Below, in pieces: positions 15,384 to 21,810 of a stretch of 21,810 nucleotides of DNA. The first letter of the stretch is position 1. The number at the start of each line of letters is the position of its first letter. The notes under the pieces are model-generated. The model ran no database searches, had not been told where the DNA came from, and saw nothing but the letters and a program-made list of their open reading frames with translations. This DNA comes from JBBKXP01 sp038251315. Its GTDB lineage: Bacteria > Pseudomonadota > Alphaproteobacteria > Rhodobacterales > Rhodobacteraceae. The stretch spans positions 1-21,810 of the forward strand of contig JBBSBK010000062.1 in NCBI GenBank assembly GCA_038251315.1, read 5' to 3'. The translations under genes were made by a program, and so were the position numbers.

Positions 15384-16745
15384 ATGCCTGCCAATATGAC
15401 GTTCGACGCCCTGAAATCCGCCGTTGATGCTGGGACGATCGACACTGTCCTGACCTGCCTTGTCGACATGCAGGGCCGCCTGATGGGCAAACGGTTTCAT
15501 GCCGCCCATTTCATCAACGGTGGCCATGTGGAAACGCATGGCTGCAATTACCTGCTGGCGACCGACCTCGAGATGGAGACGGTGCAGGGGTATAAGGCAA
15601 CCAATTGGGCGACGGGTTATGGCGATTATGTCCATAAACCTGATCTGACCACGATCCGCCTTGTCCCGTGGTTGCCCGGCACCGCGATGGTCATGTGTGA
15701 CGTGCTGGACCATCACCACGTCGAAGTGCCCCATTCGCCCCGCGCCATTCTGAAACGCCAGATCGCCCGCGCCAAGGCGCTGGGTTTCGATGCGATGATG
15801 GCGACCGAGTTGGAGTTCTATCTGTTCGAGCAAAGCTATGACGCCCTGAACGCGGGCGGCTATCGCAACATGCAGACTTTTGGCCGGTTCAACGCCGATT
15901 ACGCGATCTTTGGCACCACCAAAGAGGAAAGCGTGATGCGGGCGATCCGCAACGGGCTGTTTGGCGCGGGTATCCCGGTTGAAAATTCCAAGGGCGAGGC
16001 CGAGGCGGGGCAGGAGGAGATCAACGTCAAGTATTCCGATGCGCTCGACACTGCCGACATGCACACGATCATAAAGAACGCCTGCAAGGAAATCGCCCAT
16101 GCGCAGGGCCATGGGCTGACGTTCATGGCCAAATATGCCACTGACCGCGCCGGATCGTCGTCGCATATCCACCAGTCGCTGTGGAAAGACGGCAAACCGG
16201 CGTTTCTGGATGAAAAGGCCGAACGCGGCATGTCGGATCTGATGCGCCACTACGTGGCCGGATTGCTGGCGCATGCGTCGGATGTCACCTATTTCCTCGC
16301 GCCCTATATCAACAGCTACAAGCGGTTCACGGTTGGCAAGTTCGCTCCGACCAAGGCGGTCTGGTCGACCGACAACCGCACTGCCGGGTATCGTGTGTGC
16401 GGTGCCGGAACCAAGGGTGTGCGAATCGAATGTCGGGTCGGCGGGGCTGATCTGAACCCCTACCTTGCGATGGCCGCGCAACTGGCCGCCGGGCTGGACG
16501 GGATTGACCGCAAACTGGCGTTAGAGCCGGAAATGTCGGGCGATGTGTATCAGTCGGGCGACGCGCGCGAAATTCCGACGACATTGAGCGCGGCGGCGGC
16601 ATGTCTGCACGGGTCGGCGATGCTGCGCGCGGCGTTTGGCGACGATGTGGTGGACCATTATCACCGCGCGGCCATGCGGGAGATCGAGGAAAACAACCGC
16701 AACGTCACCGACTGGGACTTGCGCCGCGGATTTGAACGGGCCTGA
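15384..16745 (+). CDS. Glutamine-synthetase-like gamma-glutamyl-amide ligase (GlnT/PuuA-type)
   Basis: ATP-dependent ligase of 453 residues that probably joins the gamma-carboxyl of glutamate to an amine. The glutamine synthetase fold is clear: TELEFYLF (metal Glu 142 and 144), AGQEEINVKYSDAL (Glu 212), SSSHIHQSLW (His 261/263), APYINSYKRF (Arg 314), DNRTAGYRV (Arg 332) and RIECRVGGADLNPYLAMAA. The ammonium site of true glutamine synthetase is absent: the Glu327 of GYEAP is Phe320 in GKFAP, and there is no DGSS-type loop near the N-terminus. This matches amine-using relatives such as PuuA. The aldehyde and alcohol dehydrogenases that follow point to an amino-alcohol substrate, with ethanolamine the simplest candidate. 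The ribosome binding site is weak. A housekeeping glutamine synthetase is unlikely. Confidence 0.87.
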   Translation: MPANMTFDALKSAVDAGTIDTVLTCLVDMQGRLMGKRFHAAHFINGGHVETHGCNYLLATDLEMETVQGYKATNWATGYGDYVHKPDLTTIRLVPWLPGTAMVMCDVLDHHHVEVPHSPRAILKRQIARAKALGFDAMMATELEFYLFEQSYDALNAGGYRNMQTFGRFNADYAIFGTTKEESVMRAIRNGLFGAGIPVENSKGEAEAGQEEINVKYSDALDTADMHTIIKNACKEIAHAQGHGLTFMAKYATDRAGSSSHIHQSLWKDGKPAFLDEKAERGMSDLMRHYVAGLLAHASDVTYFLAPYINSYKRFTVGKFAPTKAVWSTDNRTAGYRVCGAGTKGVRIECRVGGADLNPYLAMAAQLAAGLDGIDRKLALEPEMSGDVYQSGDAREIPTTLSAAAACLHGSAMLRAAFGDDVVDHYHRAAMREIEENNRNVTDWDLRRGFERA

Positions 16746-16761
16746 GGGCCGAAAGGAACAC

Positions 16762-18144
16762 ATGACAATCAAACTGATCTCGCCCGTCGATGGCAGCGTC
16801 TATGCCGAACGGGAACCGCTGACGTCGGCGCAGGCGCAGGATGCTGCGGCGCGGGCCAAGGCGGCGCAGATGCTGTGGGCCGAGCGTCCGTTGGCCGAGC
16901 GGATGGCGCTGGTTCGTGCGGGACTTGTCGCGCTGAACGGGATGAAGGACCGGATGGTGCAGGAACTGGCGTGGCAGATGGGCCGCCCGGTGCGCTATGG
17001 CGGCGAATTCGGCGGGATGAACGAACGCAGCGACTATATGCTGTCGATTGCCGAAACCGCGCTGGCGCCGACGGTGGTCGAGGATTCGGCCAAGATGGAA
17101 CGCCGGATCGAACGCGCCCCGCAAGGCGTCATCATGGTCATCGCGCCGTGGAATTACCCTTATATGACGGCGATGAATACCATCGTTCCGGCCCTGATCG
17201 CGGGCAATGCCGTGATGCTGAAACACGCCAGCCAGACCCTGCTGGTGGGCGAGATGATCGCCGAGGCGATGCATGCGGGCGGTGTCCCGGCGGATGTGTT
17301 CCAGAACGTCGTGCTGGACCATGCGGGGTCCGAGGCGTTGATCGCGTCGCGCGCGTTCGGGTTCGTCAATTTCACCGGGTCGGTGGGTGGCGGGCAGGCG
17401 ATTGAACGCGCCGCCGCTGGCACCTTTACCGGGCTGGGGCTGGAACTGGGCGGCAAGGATCCGGGCTATGTCATGGACGACGCGGACCTTGATTGGGCGG
17501 TCGATGTGCTGATGGACGGGGCGATGTTCAATGCCGGGCAGTGCTGCTGCGGGATCGAGCGGATTTATGTACATGAGAACCTGTATGACGCCTTTGTCGA
17601 AAAATCCGTGGCGTGGGTGTCGGGGCTGAAGCTGGGCAATCCGTTTGAAGAAAGTACCACTTTGGGGCCGATGGCGAACAAGCGGTTTGCCCAGGTGGTG
17701 CGCGACCAGACCGCCGCGTCGATCAAGGCCGGGGCCAAGGCGCTGATTGATCCGGCGCTGTTTCCGGCTGACGATGGCGGGGCGTATCTGGCGCCGCAAA
17801 TTCTCGTCAACGTCGACCATTCGATGCGGGTGATGACCGAGGAATCCTTTGGCCCGGTGGTCGGGATCATGCCGGTCAAGAATGATGCCGAGGCGCTGCA
17901 TCTGATGAACGATTCGCCTTATGGCCTGACGGCGAGCCTGTGGACCGCCGACGCCGACCGGGCCTATGCGTTGGGCCGCCAGATCGAAACTGGCACAGTC
18001 TTTCAGAACCGCGCCGATTACCTTGACCCTGCGATCTGCTGGACCGGGTGCAAGGATACCGGGCGCGGCGGAGCGCTGTCGGTTCTGGGCTATCACGCGG
18101 TGACGCGCCCCCGTTCCTATCATCTGCGAAAGGCAAAATCATGA
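16762..18144 (+). CDS. NAD(P)-dependent aldehyde dehydrogenase
   Basis: Aldehyde dehydrogenase superfamily enzyme of 460 residues, slightly short because of a compact N-terminus. It shows VIAPWNYP (Asn131 of the oxyanion hole), LKHAS in the cofactor site, VNFTGSVGGGQAI, the general base Glu228 in LELGGKDPG, and the nucleophile in NAGQCCCGIER, where the canonical position is Cys262 of an unusual Cys-Cys-Cys run. EESFGPVVGIMP and YGLTASLWT complete the fold. AAGGA lies 6 bases before the ATG at 16762, which is 16 bases after the ligase stop. In context it would oxidise a gamma-glutamyl-amino-aldehyde to the acid. Its stop overlaps the alcohol dehydrogenase start as ATGA. Confidence 0.93.
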   Translation: MTIKLISPVDGSVYAEREPLTSAQAQDAAARAKAAQMLWAERPLAERMALVRAGLVALNGMKDRMVQELAWQMGRPVRYGGEFGGMNERSDYMLSIAETALAPTVVEDSAKMERRIERAPQGVIMVIAPWNYPYMTAMNTIVPALIAGNAVMLKHASQTLLVGEMIAEAMHAGGVPADVFQNVVLDHAGSEALIASRAFGFVNFTGSVGGGQAIERAAAGTFTGLGLELGGKDPGYVMDDADLDWAVDVLMDGAMFNAGQCCCGIERIYVHENLYDAFVEKSVAWVSGLKLGNPFEESTTLGPMANKRFAQVVRDQTAASIKAGAKALIDPALFPADDGGAYLAPQILVNVDHSMRVMTEESFGPVVGIMPVKNDAEALHLMNDSPYGLTASLWTADADRAYALGRQIETGTVFQNRADYLDPAICWTGCKDTGRGGALSVLGYHAVTRPRSYHLRKAKS

Positions 18145-19286
18145 ACCTGACCGGCAACTGGTCCTATCCGACCGCGATCAAATTCGGCGCTGGCCGGATC
18201 AAGGAAATCGCCGCTGCCTGTGCGCAGGCGGGCATCAAGCGGCCCCTGCTGGTCACCGATCATGGGCTTGCCAGCATGGCGATCACGACCCAAACGCTGG
18301 ACCTGCTCGAGGATGCCGACCTTGGCCGCGCGATGTTTGCCGAGGTCGATCCGAACCCGAACGAGGTCAATCTGACGGCGGGCCTGAAGGTTTACCGCGA
18401 CGGTGGGCATGATGGTGTGGTGGCGTTTGGTGGGGGGTCTGGATTGGACCTTGGCAAGATGATCGCGTTCATGTCGGGCCAGTCCCGGCCCTTGTGGGAT
18501 TACGAGGATGTCGGCGACTGGTGGACTCGAGCCGACCCTGCAGGGATCGCGCCCATCGTTGCAGTGCCGACGACGGCTGGAACGGGATCGGAAGTGGGCC
18601 GCGCGTCGGTCATCACCAACAGCGAAACCCATGTGAAAAAGATCATTTTCCACCCCAAGGTGCTGCCGACCGTGGTGATCTGCGACCCGGAACTGACCGT
18701 GGGGATGCCAAAGGCGATCACGGCGGGGACGGGCATGGATGCCTTCGCCCATTGCCTTGAGGCCTATTCGTCGCCGTTCTTCCACCCGATGTCGCAGGGC
18801 ATTGCACTGGAAGGCTTGCGGCTGGTCAATAGCTATCTTCCCAAGGCTTATGCAGACGGCACCGATATCGAAGCGCGCGCTCAGATGATGGCGGCGGCGG
18901 CGATGGGAGCGGTGGCGTTTCAAAAGGGGCTGGGCGCGATTCATGCGCTGTCGCACCCGGTTGGCGCGGTGTTCGGGACGCACCACGGGACGACGAACGC
19001 AGTGGTGATGCCGGCGTGTCTGGTGTTCAACCGCGCGGCGATAGAGGAGAAGTTGGGGATGGCTGCCGGGTATTTGGGGATCAAGGGCGGTTTTGACGGG
19101 TTCGCGACGCGAGTCGATGAGTTGAATGCGATGCTGGGCATCCCCAAGGGGCTGGGCGCGATGGGTGTGGACGGGTCGCGGTTGGATGAATTGACCGAGA
19201 TGGCGTTGCAAGACCCCAGCGTCGGCGGCAACCCGGTGGCGATGACGCGGGATAACACGCGGGCGCTGTTCGACTCTGCGATGTAA
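18141..19286 (+). CDS. Iron-containing (type III) alcohol dehydrogenase
   Basis: NAD(P)-dependent alcohol dehydrogenase of 381 residues. It has the nucleotide-binding GGGSGLDLGK (97-106), VPTTAGTGSEV (142-152), and the four iron ligands of the FucO type: Asp200 and His204 in GTGMDAFAHCLEAY, then His268 and His282 in GAIHALSHPVG...THHGTTNAV, with the expected 14-residue spacing. It starts within an ATGA overlap with the aldehyde dehydrogenase, so the two are made together. The likely step is oxidation of the hydroxyl of a gamma-glutamylated amino alcohol to the aldehyde. Direct action on a free alcohol cannot be excluded. It ends 4 bases before the convergent HD-domain gene. Confidence 0.93.
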   Translation: MNLTGNWSYPTAIKFGAGRIKEIAAACAQAGIKRPLLVTDHGLASMAITTQTLDLLEDADLGRAMFAEVDPNPNEVNLTAGLKVYRDGGHDGVVAFGGGSGLDLGKMIAFMSGQSRPLWDYEDVGDWWTRADPAGIAPIVAVPTTAGTGSEVGRASVITNSETHVKKIIFHPKVLPTVVICDPELTVGMPKAITAGTGMDAFAHCLEAYSSPFFHPMSQGIALEGLRLVNSYLPKAYADGTDIEARAQMMAAAAMGAVAFQKGLGAIHALSHPVGAVFGTHHGTTNAVVMPACLVFNRAAIEEKLGMAAGYLGIKGGFDGFATRVDELNAMLGIPKGLGAMGVDGSRLDELTEMALQDPSVGGNPVAMTRDNTRALFDSAM

Positions 19287-19290
19287 GCGG

Positions 19291-19884
19291 TCAGTCGATC
19301 AAGGCCAGCAATTCACAATGGCGGGCCGTAAACGCGGCCCGCACAACGATCGGTGGCCGCAACCTGATTTCAAGTCGCTGCGCCATGTCAGGGTCTGGTC
19401 TGCCGAAAAACCTGTCCGCCTCGGCCGTGGTGAACCCGGCGATTTGCACCGCCTCTAGCCATGCCGACAGCTTGTCGGCCTTCTTGATCTGCTTTTTCAC
19501 ATCTGCAGGCACCTGCGCCGGCAGACCGAACCGGATATGCACCGCCGCCGCTAACCGGTCATCCAGCGCTCCGTAGCCCGGCCCCACCGCGGCCTTGACC
19601 GGCGAAATCATGTCGCCAATGACGTATTCCGGTGCATCGTGCAGCAGGGCGGCCAGCCGCCATTTGGTGGGTGCTTTTGGATTCTGCGTGGTGAAAATCT
19701 GTTCCACCAGCAGTGAATGTTCGGCCACCGAATAGGCGTAGTCGCCCTTGGTCTGGCCGTTCCAGCGAGCGACAAAGGCAAGGCCATGGGCAATATCCAC
19801 AATCTCGATATCCACCGGCGTCGGGTCAAGCAGGTCGAGCCGGCGCCCCGACAGCATCCGTTGCCATGCCCGCGGTTGTTTCAT
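19291..19884 (-). CDS. HD-domain phosphohydrolase (YfbR-like)
   Basis: Metal-dependent phosphohydrolase of 197 residues. The HD signature is intact: SVAEHSLLV (His56), AALLHDAPEYVIGD (His82-Asp83, Glu86) and KKADKLS (Asp137). The arrangement resembles 5'-deoxynucleotidase YfbR and related small HD proteins, so a nucleotide substrate is likely but unproven. It is transcribed away from ahcY and converges on the alcohol dehydrogenase. I see no functional link to the catabolic genes; it is probably where the accessory island meets housekeeping DNA. Confidence 0.85.
   Translation of the reverse strand: MKQPRAWQRMLSGRRLDLLDPTPVDIEIVDIAHGLAFVARWNGQTKGDYAYSVAEHSLLVEQIFTTQNPKAPTKWRLAALLHDAPEYVIGDMISPVKAAVGPGYGALDDRLAAAVHIRFGLPAQVPADVKKQIKKADKLSAWLEAVQIAGFTTAEADRFFGRPDPDMAQRLEIRLRPPIVVRAAFTARHCELLALID
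19321..19342. repeat. Hairpin near convergent gene ends
   Basis: GCGGGCCG at 19321-19328 and CGGCCCGC at 19335-19342 form an 8-bp perfect stem with loop TAAACG. It lies 35 bases past the alcohol dehydrogenase stop, within the 3' end of the HD-domain coding region. It could slow or end transcription coming from the plus-strand operon, though no T-run follows. It also fits as coding sequence alone. Confidence 0.3.
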
Positions 19885-19920
19885 CCTGCCTCCGATTGCG
19901 CCGCCCGAACCCTAGCCACC

Positions 19921-19950
19921 CCGCGCCGCCATTGTCGAGTGGCGGCGTGG
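19921..19950. repeat. Inverted repeat upstream of ahcY
   Basis: CCGCGCCGCCA (19921-19931) pairs with TGGCGGCGTGG (19940-19950), 11 bp with one G-T pair, around the 8-base centre TTGTCGAG. It overlaps the candidate -35 element of ahcY, so it is more likely a DNA operator or part of a divergent control region with the HD-domain gene than an RNA element of the ahcY leader. I do not recognise a known SAH or SAM riboswitch here. Confidence 0.4.
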
Positions 19951-19960
19951 GTGCTATCTG
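19932..19960 (+). promoter_or_regulatory. Possible ahcY promoter
   Basis: TTGTCG (19932-19937) and TATCTG (19955-19960) are separated by exactly 17 bases and would give a leader of about 27 bases before the ATG at 19994. The ribosome binding site AGGAG (19981-19985) has 8-base spacing. The hexamers are partial matches only. Confidence 0.4.
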
Positions 19961-19993
19961 ACCGCAAATTCCAGAATTGCAGGAGCAGCCGGG

Positions 19994-21382
19994 ATGGCGC
20001 AGGATTACATCGTCAAGGACATCAAGCTGGCCGAATTCGGCCGCAAGGAACTGGTCATCGCCGAAACAGAAATGCCGGGGCTGATGGCGCTGCGCGATGA
20101 ATTCGGCGCTAAACGACCCCTCAAGGGTGCGCGCATCGTCGGCAGTCTGCACATGACGATCCAGACCGCCGTTCTGATCGAAACGCTTGTCGCACTTGGC
20201 GCTGACGTGCGCTGGGCGTCCTGCAACATCTTTTCGACCCAGGACCATGCCGCCGCCGCCATCGCTGCCGGTGGCACCCCGGTTTTCGCGGTCAAGGGCC
20301 AGACGCTGACCGAACATTGGGATTACCTTGATCAGTCGTTCATGTTCCCAGAGGGGGCGAATATGATCCTCGACGATGGCGGTGATGCGACGCTTTACGT
20401 CCTGCTGGGTGCGCGCGCCGAAGCGGGAGAGGATATTCTGTCGGTCCCCACCTCGGAAGAGGAAGAGGTCATCAAACTCCAGATCGCCAAGCGGATGAAA
20501 GAGACGCCGGGCTGGTTCACCAAGACCCGCGATGCGATCCAGGGCGTCAGCGAAGAAACCACCACCGGCGTACACCGTCTTTATGACTTGCACAAAAAGG
20601 GCCTGCTGCCCTTCCCCGCGATCAACGTCAACGACAGCGTCACCAAGTCGAAATTCGACAATAAATACGGCTGCAAGGAATCCCTCGTCGACGGTATCCG
20701 CCGCGCCACCGACACCATGATGGCCGGCAAGGTCGCCGTGGTCTGCGGTTACGGCGATGTCGGTAAGGGGTCGGCGGCGTCGCTGTCGGGTGCCGGTGCG
20801 CGTGTCAAAGTGACCGAGGTCGATCCGATCTGCGCCCTGCAGGCCGCGATGGATGGGTTCGAAGTTGTCCTGCTCGAAGATGTGCTGGACACCGCCGATA
20901 TTTTCATCACCACGACCGGCAACAAGGACGTCATCCGCATCGAACACATGCGCGAGATGAAGGACATGGCCATCGTCGGCAACATCGGTCACTTCGACAA
21001 CGAAATTCAGGTCGCCGCGCTGAAGAACCACAAGTGGACCAACATCAAGGAACAGGTCGACATGATCGAGATGCCGAACGGGCATCGCCTGATCCTGCTG
21101 TCCGAGGGGCGGCTGCTGAACCTTGGCAACGCCACCGGGCATCCGTCGTTCGTGATGTCCACCAGTTTCACCAATCAGGTGCTGGCGCAGATCGAACTCT
21201 GGACCAAGGGCGACGAGTATCAGCCCGGCGTCTATATCCTGCCCAAACATCTGGACGAAAAGGTCGCCCGCCTGCATCTGGCCCGGATCGGGGTGAAACT
21301 GACCGAGTTGAAAAAGGATCAGGCGGATTATATCGGCGTGCCGGTCGAGGGGCCGTTCAAGCCGGAGCATTACCGGTATTGA
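19994..21382 (+). CDS. ahcY: S-adenosylhomocysteine hydrolase (adenosylhomocysteinase)
   Basis: Splits S-adenosylhomocysteine into adenosine and homocysteine, removing the product inhibitor of methyltransferases and feeding the methionine cycle; it acts in the cytoplasm with tightly bound NAD+. The 462 residues match the long form found in proteobacteria. Diagnostic blocks are SLHMTIQTAVLIETLVALGA, SCNIFSTQDHAAAA, EETTTGVHRLY, NVNDSVTKSKFDNKYGCKES (substrate site Lys/Asp), the NAD-binding GYGDVGKGSA, GNIGHFDNEI, GRLLNLGNATGHPSFVMS and the C-terminal KPEHYRY tail that reaches into the partner subunit's NAD site. It is monocistronic by appearance, with its own promoter region and a strong terminator. 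Confidence 0.98.
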   Translation: MAQDYIVKDIKLAEFGRKELVIAETEMPGLMALRDEFGAKRPLKGARIVGSLHMTIQTAVLIETLVALGADVRWASCNIFSTQDHAAAAIAAGGTPVFAVKGQTLTEHWDYLDQSFMFPEGANMILDDGGDATLYVLLGARAEAGEDILSVPTSEEEEVIKLQIAKRMKETPGWFTKTRDAIQGVSEETTTGVHRLYDLHKKGLLPFPAINVNDSVTKSKFDNKYGCKESLVDGIRRATDTMMAGKVAVVCGYGDVGKGSAASLSGAGARVKVTEVDPICALQAAMDGFEVVLLEDVLDTADIFITTTGNKDVIRIEHMREMKDMAIVGNIGHFDNEIQVAALKNHKWTNIKEQVDMIEMPNGHRLILLSEGRLLNLGNATGHPSFVMSTSFTNQVLAQIELWTKGDEYQPGVYILPKHLDEKVARLHLARIGVKLTELKKDQADYIGVPVEGPFKPEHYRY

Positions 21383-21405
21383 TCGTGCTGGGCTGATCTG
21401 ACCAG

Positions 21406-21437
21406 ACGCCGCCCGCCCTGCGCCGGGCGGCGTTTTT
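21406..21437 (+). terminator. Rho-independent terminator of ahcY
   Basis: ACGCCGCCCG (21406-21415) and CGGGCGGCGT (21424-21433) form a 10-bp perfect stem with an 8-base loop, followed directly by a run of five T (21433-21437). It starts 24 bases after the ahcY stop, a textbook intrinsic terminator. Confidence 0.9.
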
Positions 21438-21473
21438 CCTTTACCGCCCGCCCCGCCTGCCTTTACCTTTGGG

Positions 21474-21488
21474 TCAGCGCCGCGCTGA
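21474..21488. repeat. Short palindrome upstream of the DUF2853 gene
   Basis: TCAGCGC (21474-21480) and GCGCTGA (21482-21488) form 7-bp inverted arms around one base, 33 bases before the ATG at 21522. The size and placement would fit an operator for a dimeric regulator. No matching second site is seen. Confidence 0.3.
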
Positions 21489-21521
21489 ACGGCCAGACAC
21501 AGCAAACCTGGGGACTGCACG

Positions 21522-21810
21522 ATGGGTAAACGAGACGAGTGGATCGCGAAGTATGCCGAAGACCTGACATCGAAATGCGGCATGACGCCCGACTTGGCGC
21601 TGCTGACCAAGGTGACGATCGGCTGCGGCCCGGCGATCTACAACGCCGACGCGCAAACGGTCGCGGCCAGCCAGCCGGCCGAACTTGGGACGGTCAAGTC
21701 CAATTTTCTGATGAAAAAGCTGGGCCTGAAAGACAGCCCGGAGCTGATGATGGCGATCCATGCGGTCATTGAAACCTATGGCAAATCCGAACGGAATAAA
21801 TATCGCGCCG
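21522..21810 (+). CDS. DUF2853 family protein (3' end outside window)
   Basis: Small cytoplasmic protein of unknown function, cut by the window end after about 96 residues of a family usually near 110. The start MGKRDEWIAKYAEDL is followed by CGMTPDLALLTKVTIGCGPA, SQPAEL, FLMKKLGLKDSPELMMAI and YGKSERNKYRA, which I recognise as DUF2853, common in alphaproteobacteria and marine bacteria. GGGGA lies 7 bases before the ATG at 21522. The frame stays open to the last base. It is separated from ahcY by a terminator, so it is a distinct transcription unit. Confidence 0.85.
   Translation, partial: MGKRDEWIAKYAEDLTSKCGMTPDLALLTKVTIGCGPAIYNADAQTVAASQPAELGTVKSNFLMKKLGLKDSPELMMAIHAVIETYGKSERNKYRA

Noticed and set aside
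15384..16745. Housekeeping glutamine synthetase (glnA)
   Set aside because: Ammonium-site residues are absent and the gene lies with aldehyde and alcohol dehydrogenases.
16705..18123. Open frame of about 470 codons antisense to the aldehyde dehydrogenase gene
   Set aside because: Shadow of a well-supported gene; Arg/His/Gln-rich translation without motifs.
19885..19993. SAH or SAM/SAH riboswitch before ahcY
   Set aside because: I do not see the conserved core of either class, and the best hairpin overlaps the probable promoter rather than the leader.
19826..21610. Open reading frame of about 590 codons antisense to ahcY
   Set aside because: It mirrors a certain housekeeping gene, and its translation is rich in Arg, His, Gly and Asp with no recognisable motif. 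Long antisense frames are expected in GC-rich DNA.
1..21810. Mobile elements, CRISPR arrays, tRNA or rRNA genes
   Set aside because: No transposase, integrase, regularly spaced repeats, or tRNA/rRNA signatures were seen on either strand.

Overview
The window reads as chromosomal DNA of an alphaproteobacterium, most likely a Rhodobacteraceae (Roseobacter/Paracoccus-like) species. The basis is high GC content, dense gene packing with many 4-bp ATGA overlaps, and gene families common there: TRAP transporters, a dimethylglycine/sarcosine dehydrogenase-GcvT fusion, an AhcY of about 460 residues and a DUF2853 protein. I see no tRNA, rRNA, CRISPR, insertion sequence or phage gene. No stretch without a gene exceeds about 160 bases.

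Layout. (1) 1-3452: the C-terminal part of an FAD/GcvT-type N-methylglycine dehydrogenase, then a divergent pair made of a METTL27-like methyltransferase (-) and a choline/ethanolamine kinase-like phosphotransferase (+). (2) 3609-7503 (+): a four-gene ABC importer with binding protein, two permeases and an ATPase. (3) 7484-11432 (-): a tightly overlapped catabolic operon running toward the ABC operon. It encodes a GlpA-like FAD dehydrogenase with a BFD-type [2Fe-2S] domain, a partner pyridine-nucleotide-type FAD oxidoreductase, and an FGGY kinase close to glycerol kinase. (4) 11555-15312 (+): a DeoR/GlpR-type regulator divergent from that operon, followed at 19 bases by a TRAP transporter in the order DctQ, DctM, DctP. 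(5) 15384-19286 (+): a glutamine-synthetase-like gamma-glutamyl-amide ligase, an aldehyde dehydrogenase and an iron-type alcohol dehydrogenase. (6) 19291-end: an HD-domain hydrolase (-), ahcY (+) and a DUF2853 gene cut by the window end.

How they may work together. Region 5 has the enzymes expected for gamma-glutamylation-based breakdown of an amino alcohol: ligate to glutamate, oxidise the alcohol to an aldehyde, then oxidise the aldehyde to an acid. With ethanolamine this would give gamma-glutamyl-glycine. The adjacent TRAP system is the natural importer, and its binding protein has Phe where most TRAP binding proteins carry the carboxylate-binding Arg. Regions 2-4 look like uptake and oxidation of glycerol, glycerol-3-phosphate or a related polyol. 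The kinase has lost one glycerol-contacting Arg (E. coli GlpK R83 is Gly here), so the substrate may not be glycerol itself. One regulator gene sits between both halves. I therefore propose, as inference only, a combined scavenging island for a polyol plus an amino alcohol, such as the two parts of a phospholipid head group. The dimethylglycine-type dehydrogenase and choline-kinase-like gene beside it fit a wider choline/ethanolamine/glycine theme.
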